From: Rhodocyclaceae bacterium
GTDB taxonomy: Bacteria; Pseudomonadota; Gammaproteobacteria; Burkholderiales; Rhodocyclaceae
Direction of reading: 5' to 3'
NCBI GenBank assembly: GCA_023383815.1
Contig: JAHDYG010000013.1
Coordinates: 1 to 64,000 of the forward strand
DNA length: 64,000 bases
This document shows, in pieces, positions 57,416 through 64,000 of the stretch. The translations under genes were made by a program, and so were the position numbers. Within the stretch, counting starts at the first letter, position 1; every line of letters starts with the position of its first letter. The notes below the pieces were generated by a model. It was not told the DNA's origin, ran no database searches, and saw nothing but the letters and a program-made list of their open reading frames with translations.

Positions 57416-59395
57416 ATGGAGAAACCCGCCCCGAGTACCGCGACGAACCCCACGACCTGGCAGTCGTGGCTACCCTTCATGGTCCTGGCCCTGTTCGTGG
57501 TCCTGATCGGCGTCCTGGTCTGGCTGACACGCGCGCACGATGAGGAATCCCAGCGCGCCACCCTGATCAGTGATGTGCTGTGGATGGAGCAGAACCTGCA
57601 GTTTCATCTGGACCGCAACGCAACCCAGCTTGCCCAGCTCGGCCCGGAGCTGGTGGTGCCCGAAATCAGCCCTCAAACCGACGCCAAGCTGCGTCAGTTG
57701 CTGCGGGCCGGGAGCGGGCTGGCGCGGATCATCTGGCTCGACCGCAATGGTACCGTACTGGGCGCCCTGCCGCCGCTCAGCGATGATCACCTGATCGGCG
57801 AATCGCTCGGCGCAGTGCCTGCGCAGTCGATCTTCCGTCTCGCGCGGAGCATGGGCCGACCGGTGTACGGCCCCGTCTATGAAATTGCGGGAGGCGCCCA
57901 CCAGTTCGAGGTCCACGTTCCGACTTTCACCGACGCAGGCTTGCTCGGCGTCACCGTCGGCGTCTACTCCCTGCAGGATCTCGTCCTGCGCGAACTTCCC
58001 TGGTGGTTCTCGGAACGCTATCGCGTGAGCGTGCTCGATGCCGAAGGACGCGAGATCGCGGCGAAGTCCAAGGTCGCACCGCTGTCGGACCGCCAGAGCT
58101 ACACGATGGCCTTCGATCCGCCCGGGCACGGGCTGCTGGTCCAGATCACGGCCTACCGGGGCGAGATCCGCTGGATTCCGGTCCTCCTGGTCGCATCCAT
58201 CGTCCTGCTCGGCAGCATCATCGTCTGGACCATCATCCAGCTACGCCTGCAGCTGGCGCGGCGACTCGCTGCCGAGCAGGCGCTGCGCGGCGAGACCCAG
58301 TTCCGGAAGGCGATGGAAGACTCCTTGCTGACGGGCCTGCGCGCGCGAGACCTCGACGGCCGCATCACCTACGTGAATCCGGCCTTCTGCCGGATGGTCG
58401 GCTACAGCGCGGAAGAGCTCATCGGAAAACTGCCGCCGATGCCCTACTGGGATCCGGATCATATCGACCGGACCCAGGAGGTTCATGACATGATCCTCGC
58501 CGGAGAGGGACCCAGCGAGGGCGTCGAGCTGCGGCTGAGGAGAAAGAGCGGAGAGCAGATCGACACCCTCATCTTCGAAGCACCGCTCATCGATGCCGAA
58601 GGGCGTCACACCGGCTGGATGGGCTCGATGCTCGACATCACGGAACAGAAGCGCACGCGCGAACTTGCGCGCCAGCAGGACGAGCGCCTCCAGGCCACCT
58701 CGCGCCTGATCACGATGGGCGAGATGGCCTCCACCCTCGCACACGAGCTGAACCAGCCGCTGGCAGCAATCTCGAGTTACAACACCGGGTGCCTCAATTG
58801 TCTGGCCGACGGCACGGCCGACCCCGAGGAACTGCGGGAGATCCACGAGAAACTGGGGCGCCAGGCGCGTCGCGCAGGAGAGATCATCCGCCGCGTGCAC
58901 GACTTCGTTCGCCGCTCCGAACCGAAGCGCGAACCGCTCGACGTCAACGCGATCATCCGCGATGCGGTCGGGCTGATGGAGGCCGACACGCGCAAGCGGC
59001 GCATGCGCATCCGGATCGACCTGGCTCCACGGCTGCCCGAGATCGCAGCCGATCCGGTGATGATCGAACAGACCATCGTCAACCTCGTGCGCAACGGCAT
59101 GGACGCGATGGAGGACAATCCCCGCGAACGGCGGACCGTCCAGATCATGTCGGGAGAGGAAGGCGGCCAGGTCATCGTCCGGATTGCGGATCAGGGCAAG
59201 GGTATCGAGCCCGACACGGCCCGCCGCCTGTTCGAGCCTTTTTTCTCGACGAAGCAGGAAGGAATGGGCATGGGTCTCAACATCTGCCGGTCGATCGCCG
59301 AGCTGCACCACGGACGTCTCGGTTTCGAAGCGAATCCCGACGGTGGTACGATCTTCGTGCTGTCCCTTCCGATCGAATCACGGCCATCGACCTGA
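57416..59395 (+). CDS. dctS: Two-component sensor histidine kinase for C4-dicarboxylates
   Basis: A 659-residue kinase. Membrane helices at about 20-37 and 252-275 flank a periplasmic Cache-like sensor domain (ARIIWLDRNGTVLGALPP). A PAS domain covers about 295-410, then the H-box with His443 (STLAHELNQPLAAISSYN) and a HATPase with N-box NLVRNGMDAM (556-565) and G-boxes ADQGKGIEPD and GMGMGLNICRS. The layout is that of DctS/FixL-type kinases. The frame is open far upstream to 56801 but overlaps dctP; ATG 57416 begins the mature kinase. dctR follows 14 bp later. Confidence 0.92.
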   Translation: MEKPAPSTATNPTTWQSWLPFMVLALFVVLIGVLVWLTRAHDEESQRATLISDVLWMEQNLQFHLDRNATQLAQLGPELVVPEISPQTDAKLRQLLRAGSGLARIIWLDRNGTVLGALPPLSDDHLIGESLGAVPAQSIFRLARSMGRPVYGPVYEIAGGAHQFEVHVPTFTDAGLLGVTVGVYSLQDLVLRELPWWFSERYRVSVLDAEGREIAAKSKVAPLSDRQSYTMAFDPPGHGLLVQITAYRGEIRWIPVLLVASIVLLGSIIVWTIIQLRLQLARRLAAEQALRGETQFRKAMEDSLLTGLRARDLDGRITYVNPAFCRMVGYSAEELIGKLPPMPYWDPDHIDRTQEVHDMILAGEGPSEGVELRLRRKSGEQIDTLIFEAPLIDAEGRHTGWMGSMLDITEQKRTRELARQQDERLQATSRLITMGEMASTLAHELNQPLAAISSYNTGCLNCLADGTADPEELREIHEKLGRQARRAGEIIRRVHDFVRRSEPKREPLDVNAIIRDAVGLMEADTRKRRMRIRIDLAPRLPEIAADPVMIEQTIVNLVRNGMDAMEDNPRERRTVQIMSGEEGGQVIVRIADQGKGIEPDTARRLFEPFFSTKQEGMGMGLNICRSIAELHHGRLGFEANPDGGTIFVLSLPIESRPST

Positions 59396-59409
59396 ACCCC
59401 GGACCTGCC

Positions 59410-60021
59410 ATGACCGAAGCACGCGCCCACGTGATCGACGACGACGAAGCCATCCGCGATGCCCTGCACTGGCTTCTGAAGACCCGCAAGGTCCCCTGCA
59501 CGACCTGGGCGAGCGGCGAAGCCTTTCTCGAAGCGCTGCAACCGGACTGGAGCGGATGCGCAGTACTCGACATCCGGATGGACGGGATGAGCGGGCTTGA
59601 ATGCTTCGACGCGCTGCGCGCCCGCGGTAACACGCTGCCGGTGGTCTTCATCACCGGCCACGGCGACGTGCCGATGGCCGTGTCCGCACTCAAGAAGGGC
59701 GCCTTCGACTTCATCGAAAAGCCGTTCAACGACAGCGACCTCGTCACGGTCGTACAGCGGGCGATGGAAAGCGACGCGGCGCGGCGCAGCGCCGCGACCC
59801 TGCGCCAGGAGATCGGCGCCCGGCTCGCCCTGCTGACCGCGCGCGAGCGCGAAGTCATGGATCTGATCCTGGAGGGCAAGTACAACAAGGTGATCGCGGA
59901 TCAGCTCGACATCTCGATGCGTACTGTCGAGGCGCACCGCTCGAAGGTCTTCGAAAAAATGGAAGTGCGATCTGCCGTCGAACTCGCTCAACTGCTCAAG
60001 CTCCACAGCGGGAGTCACTGA
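59410..60021 (+). CDS. dctR: Two-component response regulator, FixJ/LuxR type
   Basis: A 203-residue regulator. The receiver domain has the acidic pair Asp10-Asp12 region (VIDDDEAIRD), phospho-acceptor Asp54 (AVLDIRMDGM), Thr (FITGHGD) and Lys (FIEKPF). A LuxR-type helix-turn-helix fills about 135-200 (LTAREREVMDLILEGKYNKV). It is the expected partner of the upstream kinase and likely activates dctP and distant TRAP membrane genes. Its 3' end overlaps tilS on the other strand by 26 bp. Confidence 0.93.
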   Translation: MTEARAHVIDDDEAIRDALHWLLKTRKVPCTTWASGEAFLEALQPDWSGCAVLDIRMDGMSGLECFDALRARGNTLPVVFITGHGDVPMAVSALKKGAFDFIEKPFNDSDLVTVVQRAMESDAARRSAATLRQEIGARLALLTAREREVMDLILEGKYNKVIADQLDISMRTVEAHRSKVFEKMEVRSAVELAQLLKLHSGSH

Positions 60022-61366
60022 TCCACCCGTGCTCCCCTGGCATCCAGCGGGGCAGCATCCCACCCGCCCCGACGGGGCAAGCCCAGTCTGCCGCAAGCCC
60101 GATCCCGCCGATCCAGACGGCCTCCGTTCCCACCTGCAGCACCGGAAGGCGGTCGCGCAACCACTCCGGTACGCCGGCTTCCTGACACAGGTTCTTGAAG
60201 GTTCGGGTCGGCCGATCGGCGTGCACGCGCATTACCAGTCCCGGCCACCGGGGCACCAGGGACACTGGTTGGCCCATCAACCGATCCGTCGCGACGCCCG
60301 ATCCATTCTGAGACTCGAAGCGCACCGTACCGTCTCCCCAGCACAGTTGCGCCTCACCGGCCCACCGAACCGGCTGCACGCTTCGGATCTCGAACGGCTC
60401 GAGCCAGAATCGATCGCGATAGACGCAACAGGCCAGTCTGCCGAGCCGAAAGCGTAGCGGCCGGCCACCGATCTGCGTCAACTGCCGGACGACCTCGCTC
60501 AGGTGCTCATGCGACGGCGATTCTGCACCAGCACGCGCGATTTCGTGACGCAACAGATTGCGTAGCCGGGCCTCGGGCAACCCGAGCAATGCAACGCGCG
60601 AGAGCGAATCCCCACCGCAGGCGGCCCGATCGATGCGAGCCAGGTCCTCGAGCAACCCCTCGGTTTCGCGAAACAGTGCGGCAGCCCGCCCGAGCGTTCT
60701 GGCCGCCCCTGGAAACGACGTTTCGATCCGCGGCAGGATCTCGTGCCTCAACCAGTTACGCGCATGCTTGCGGTCCAGGTTGCTCTCGTCCTCGATCCAC
60801 TCAAGGCCGCGCGCATGCGCACAGGCCCGGATCGCATTGCGCGGCACCGCCAGCAAAGGGCGAAGCCGGCCGGGAGCACCCGTTTCGTACGCGGCCATCG
60901 CGGCCGCACCCCGCACCCCGCACCCCCGCAGGAGGCGGAACAGCAAGGTCTCGGCCTGATCCTCCCGATGATGTCCATACGCCAGCCAGTCGGCCGGCAA
61001 CCGCCTCAACACGCCATGGCGCAGCTTGCGCGCAGCGGCCTCGAATCCCTCGTCCGCGCACTCGGGAACCGTCACCGCAAGCGCGTGAAACCCGATCCCC
61101 CTCCGTGCGCACAGATCGGCACAGAACTCGCTCCAGGCATCGGCATTCGGACTGATGCCGTGGTGAACGTGGGCTGCACTGAGGACGTAACCAAAGCGCT
61201 CCTGCAACCGCTGCATCAGGTCGAGGAGGACGACGGAATCGAGCCCTCCGCTCAGCGCAACACAAACCCTCTGAGCCGGCCGCACGCCGGCACGGCTCAG
61301 GACCTGCGCCGCCGCATCGATCGGATCCGGATCAGGCCGCGGCGCCCTGGTCCTTGAATCGACCAT
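59996..61366 (-). CDS. tilS: tRNA(Ile)-lysidine synthase
   Basis: A 456-residue N-type ATP pyrophosphatase that converts C34 of the tRNA-Ile CAU anticodon to lysidine. The PP-loop [12 protein letters not shown] lies near residues 39-50, followed by [17 protein letters not shown] and [19 protein letters not shown]; TilS-specific C-terminal domains follow. It overlaps the accA 3' end by 35 bp, the usual accA-tilS pairing. Confidence 0.96.
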   Translation of the reverse strand: MVDSRTRAPRPDPDPIDAAAQVLSRAGVRPAQRVCVALSGGLDSVVLLDLMQRLQERFGYVLSAAHVHHGISPNADAWSEFCADLCARRGIGFHALAVTVPECADEGFEAAARKLRHGVLRRLPADWLAYGHHREDQAETLLFRLLRGCGVRGAAAMAAYETGAPGRLRPLLAVPRNAIRACAHARGLEWIEDESNLDRKHARNWLRHEILPRIETSFPGAARTLGRAAALFRETEGLLEDLARIDRAACGGDSLSRVALLGLPEARLRNLLRHEIARAGAESPSHEHLSEVVRQLTQIGGRPLRFRLGRLACCVYRDRFWLEPFEIRSVQPVRWAGEAQLCWGDGTVRFESQNGSGVATDRLMGQPVSLVPRWPGLVMRVHADRPTRTFKNLCQEAGVPEWLRDRLPVLQVGTEAVWIGGIGLAADWACPVGAGGMLPRWMPGEHGWISDSRCGA

Positions 61367-62303
61367 GATTCATCAGACGTTCGAACCGGCGTTCGACCAG
61401 TTCGGCCGGGCTCAGGTCCGACACTTGCCGCAGCGCATCCTGCAAAGCCCGTTTCAAGGTCTCGGCCATCGCAGTATGGTCGCGATGCGCGCCCCCGACC
61501 GGCTCGGCGACAACGCGGTCGATCAGACCCAGCGACTCCAGACGCGACGCTGTGATGCCCATCGACTCCGCGGCAATCGCAGCCTTCTCGGCGCTCTTCC
61601 AGAGGATGGATGCACACCCTTCCGGCGAAATCACCGAATAGGTCGCGTACTGGAGCATCAGGACCTGATCGCCGACGGCGATCGCGAGCGCCCCGCCCGA
61701 GCCCCCTTCCCCGATCACGGTCGAGATGATGGGCACCTTGAGTTCCGCCATCACATATAGATTGCGGCCGATCGCCTCGGACTGCCCGCGCTCCTCGGCA
61801 CCGATTCCTGGATAGGCACCCGGCGTATCGACGAAGGTGAATACCGGCAGATTGAATTTTTCCGCCATCTGCATCAGCCGCAAGGCCTTGCGGTAGCCTT
61901 CGGGCCGCGGCATGCCGAAGTTGCGCTGGATCTTCTCGCGCGTGTCCCGCCCCTTCTGGTGACCGATCACGACGCATGAGCTGCCGTTGAAGCGCGCCAG
62001 CCCGCCGACGATCGCCTTGTCGTCGGCAAACGCGCGATCCCCGTGCAGCTCCTCGAAATCGGTGAAGATCAGCCGGGCGTAGTCGAGCGTGTAGGGTCGT
62101 TGCGGATGGCGTGCGACCTGTGCGATCTGCCACGGGGTCAGTTTGGCGTACAGATCCTTCGTCAGGGACAGGCTCTTGCTTTCGAGGCGCTCGATCTCGC
62201 CAGAGATGTCCACGGCCGGATCGTCCTGCACGAAACGAAGCTGTTCGATCTTCGCTTCGAGTTCGGAAATCGGCTGTTCGAAGTCAAGAAAAGTGGTCTT
62301 CAT
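61332..62303 (-). CDS. accA: Acetyl-CoA carboxylase carboxyltransferase subunit alpha
   Basis: A 323-residue subunit that, with AccD, transfers CO2 from biotin to acetyl-CoA to make malonyl-CoA for fatty-acid synthesis. Motifs [40 protein letters not shown] and [16 protein letters not shown] (oxyanion site) are intact. ATG 62303 gives the family start [16 protein letters not shown]; the frame is open to 62393. Confidence 0.98.
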   Translation of the reverse strand: MKTTFLDFEQPISELEAKIEQLRFVQDDPAVDISGEIERLESKSLSLTKDLYAKLTPWQIAQVARHPQRPYTLDYARLIFTDFEELHGDRAFADDKAIVGGLARFNGSSCVVIGHQKGRDTREKIQRNFGMPRPEGYRKALRLMQMAEKFNLPVFTFVDTPGAYPGIGAEERGQSEAIGRNLYVMAELKVPIISTVIGEGGSGGALAIAVGDQVLMLQYATYSVISPEGCASILWKSAEKAAIAAESMGITASRLESLGLIDRVVAEPVGGAHRDHTAMAETLKRALQDALRQVSDLSPAELVERRFERLMNHGRFKDQGAAA

Positions 62304-62447
62304 CGCTGCCCGGCCCCGGCATGAAAGTGCGCAATTGTACCCGCTCCCGCATTCACGTGCGGCAGCCTCCCAGGAAACACGACGGGCGCCCACAGGCGCC
62401 CGTCCGGTCAGACTGCATGCCGTTCGACCCGCAACGGCAGCTCACAT

Positions 62448-63113
62448 CTACTCGTTGTTGAACACGCCGAGCAGGTGCAGCAGGCTCGTAAAGAGGTTGT
62501 AGATCGAGACGTACAAGGTCACCGTCGCCATGATGTAGTTCGTCTCGCCCCCATGGATGATCGCGCTCGTCTGATACAGGATCAGCCCCGCCATCAGCAG
62601 GACGAACATCGCCGACACGGCGAGCGAAAGCCCTGGAATCGAGAAGAAGATGGCACCCAGCCCGGCAAGGAAGGCCACCAGGATGCCGACCATGAGGAAG
62701 CCCCCCATGAACGAAAAATCCTTGCGGGTGGTCAGCGCATAGCCGGACAGCGCGAGGAAGATCGCTGCCGTGCCGCCCATCGCCTGCATCACGATCGCGT
62801 GGCCATTGGGCAGCGCCAGATAGGCCGACAGGATCGGCCCCAGGGTGTAACCCATGAAACCGGTCAGCGCGAAGACCGACACCACACCACCTGCGCTGTT
62901 GCGCAGCTTCGTGGTCAGGAACAACAGGCCGAAATACCCCACCAGCGTGATGATCAGGCCAGGGTGGGGCAAACGCAGCGCCATCGACACCGCCGCAACG
63001 ACCGCCGAGAACGCGAGCGTCATCGACAGCAGGATGTAGGTATTGCGAATGACCTTGTTGGTGGCAAGAACCGATGCTTCGGCACGGTTCATCGTGAGAG
63101 TACGGTTTTCCAT
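62448..63113 (-). CDS. Bax inhibitor-1/YccA family membrane protein
   Basis: A 221-residue inner-membrane protein with seven hydrophobic helices and the family motifs LRNSAGGVVSVFALTGFMGY and LYVSIYNLFTSLLHLLG. YccA-type proteins modulate FtsH proteolysis and may act as pH-sensitive leak channels; function in this organism is unproven. It starts with MENRTLTMNRAEASV and is separated from accA by about 144 bp. FtsH modulators HflKC are encoded elsewhere in the window. Confidence 0.9.
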   Translation of the reverse strand: MENRTLTMNRAEASVLATNKVIRNTYILLSMTLAFSAVVAAVSMALRLPHPGLIITLVGYFGLLFLTTKLRNSAGGVVSVFALTGFMGYTLGPILSAYLALPNGHAIVMQAMGGTAAIFLALSGYALTTRKDFSFMGGFLMVGILVAFLAGLGAIFFSIPGLSLAVSAMFVLLMAGLILYQTSAIIHGGETNYIMATVTLYVSIYNLFTSLLHLLGVFNNE

Positions 63114-63361
63114 GTAAGGATGTCCTCCTGTTCCTGCAAGTTCGCACCGGGCAGCTCAAGCACGCCACCGCGGCACGTGAATCGATGAACAACGAATGAT
63201 GGCTGGATCGCGGCCCGCACATCCGGCCGCGCATGACACCGTGCATGCTAAGGCTAAGACTGTTCGATAATATACGAGTTCATCGGAATTTAGATCCGGA
63301 TTTTTCGAAGTGTCGGGATGTCGGTTCCCGGCACTGCCGCCTCCCTCCAACGACCCGATCC
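63114..63361. other. Divergent intergenic region, BI-1 family gene / nhaR
   Basis: About 248 bp without a gene. It contains an AT-rich stretch in otherwise GC-rich DNA (63267-63305) with an imperfect palindrome TCGATAATATACGA, where promoters for both genes and a LysR-type operator would be expected. No exact promoter match was assigned. Confidence 0.4.
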
Positions 63362-64000
63362 ATGCTCAACTACAAGCAGCTCCATCACTTCTGGAACGTT
63401 GCTCGCGCCGGCGGCATCGTCCGCGCGAGCGAGCGCTCGGGTCTGGCGCCTCAGACCCTGAGCGGCCAGATCGCCGCCCTCGAAGCCAGCCTGGGGGTGA
63501 CCCTCTTTCGCCGTCAGGGCCGCCGTCTGGCCCTGACCGAGACCGGCCAGGTCGTCCTCACCTATGCCGAGGAAATCTTCCGCACCGGATCGGAACTGGA
63601 GGAAGCCTTGCGCAACCGCGCGAGCGGCCGCGCCATCCCCTTCCGCGTAGGCATCGCCGACGTGGTGCCGAAGACCATCGCCTGGCGCCTGCTCGCTCCG
63701 GCGATGGCGATCACGCAACCGCTCCGGATCGTCTGCCGCGAGAACAAACTCGAACGCCTGCTCGGAGAGCTGGCCATCCACAACCTCGATGTCGTTCTGG
63801 CCGACAGCCCGGTTCCCGGCCACATGGACGTGCGCGGCTACAGCCACAAGCTCACCGAGTCCGCCGTCGCACTGTTCGCCGCGCCCTCATTGGCCGACAG
63901 CCTCACATCGCCTTTTCCGGAATGCCTGGATCGTGCGCCGATGCTGCTGCCAAGCGCGGAGGCAGCGCTGCGCCCACCGCTCATGCGCTGGTTCGAAAAC
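63362..64000 (+). CDS. nhaR: LysR-family transcriptional regulator NhaR-like, N-terminal part (cut by window edge)
   Basis: The first 213 codons of a LysR-type regulator; the gene continues past the window. The winged helix-turn-helix is MLNYKQLHHFWNVARAGGIV then RASERSGLAPQTLSGQIAAL, with the LF-R-GRRLALTETGQ signature; the effector domain begins near residue 90. The LHHFW start and ASERLGLxPQTLSGQI helix match NhaR, the activator of Na+/H+ antiporter genes, more closely than general LysR proteins. No antiporter gene is visible, so the target is unknown. Confidence 0.85.
   Translation, partial: MLNYKQLHHFWNVARAGGIVRASERSGLAPQTLSGQIAALEASLGVTLFRRQGRRLALTETGQVVLTYAEEIFRTGSELEEALRNRASGRAIPFRVGIADVVPKTIAWRLLAPAMAITQPLRIVCRENKLERLLGELAIHNLDVVLADSPVPGHMDVRGYSHKLTESAVALFAAPSLADSLTSPFPECLDRAPMLLPSAEAALRPPLMRWFEN

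Overview
The window is a contiguous stretch of a GC-rich (roughly two-thirds G+C) Gram-negative chromosome, almost entirely coding. Gene content and order point to a betaproteobacterium, most likely Rhodocyclales (Thauera/Azoarcus-like): pilW-rodZ-ispG-hisS-yfgM-bamB-der-hfq-hflX-hflK-hflC-DUF2065-hisZ-purA, then two tRNA-Leu and rnr-rlmB; petABC-sspA-sspB; dnaX-ebfC-recR; and a CIRCE-controlled groES-groEL. This placement is inference from synteny and protein style; no rRNA is present to confirm it. Most of the window is conserved housekeeping DNA. No prophage, transposase or CRISPR array was seen.

Layout. 0-5.3 kb: groEL (cut by the window edge) and groES behind a perfect CIRCE operator, a Cache-type chemoreceptor with a sigma28-like promoter, a secreted PilJ-N-domain protein, and tamA. 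5.3-12.9 kb: putA, fbp, dadA, sspB, sspA. 12.9-18.4 kb: petABC (cytochrome bc1), recR, ebfC, dnaX. 18.4-24.2 kb: a second membrane chemoreceptor, a ZIP metal transporter, an NO-responsive locus (small membrane protein, fdxA, nsrR) and a soluble CZB chemoreceptor, then the SRP RNA gene. 24.2-33.2 kb: a complete nitrate uptake and assimilation operon (nrtA-nrtB-nrtD-nirB-nirD-nasA) with a sigma54 promoter and a likely NtrC site. 33.2-36.8 kb: an aldehyde dehydrogenase followed by the only clearly accessory patch (DUF1801 gene remnant, SdiA-regulated-type protein, DUF1778/GNAT toxin-antitoxin pair). 36.9-55.7 kb: a long mostly minus-strand housekeeping block from rlmB to rlmN. 55.7-64 kb: ndk, a C4-dicarboxylate sensing locus (dctP divergent from dctS-dctR), tilS, accA, a Bax-inhibitor-1 family protein and the start of an NhaR-type LysR regulator.

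How the genes work together. The nitrogen genes form one coherent unit: ABC import of nitrate, reduction to nitrite (NasA), then to ammonium (NirBD), switched on by nitrogen limitation through sigma54/NtrC. NsrR with a perfect palindrome between nsrR and fdxA suggests NO sensing, as expected in a nitrate-handling or denitrifying organism. Three chemoreceptors, a secreted P-box-like protein and DctSR indicate a motile organism tuned to small organic acids and probably redox or nitrogen-oxide cues. PutA and DadA supply amino-acid catabolism into the bc1-containing respiratory chain.

No clearly undescribed multi-gene system was found. The best leads are the secreted double P-box protein beside a Cache chemoreceptor, the nsrR/fdxA/CZB-receptor cluster with its two palindromes and unknown membrane protein, and the toxin-antitoxin pair whose core promoter is embedded in direct repeats.
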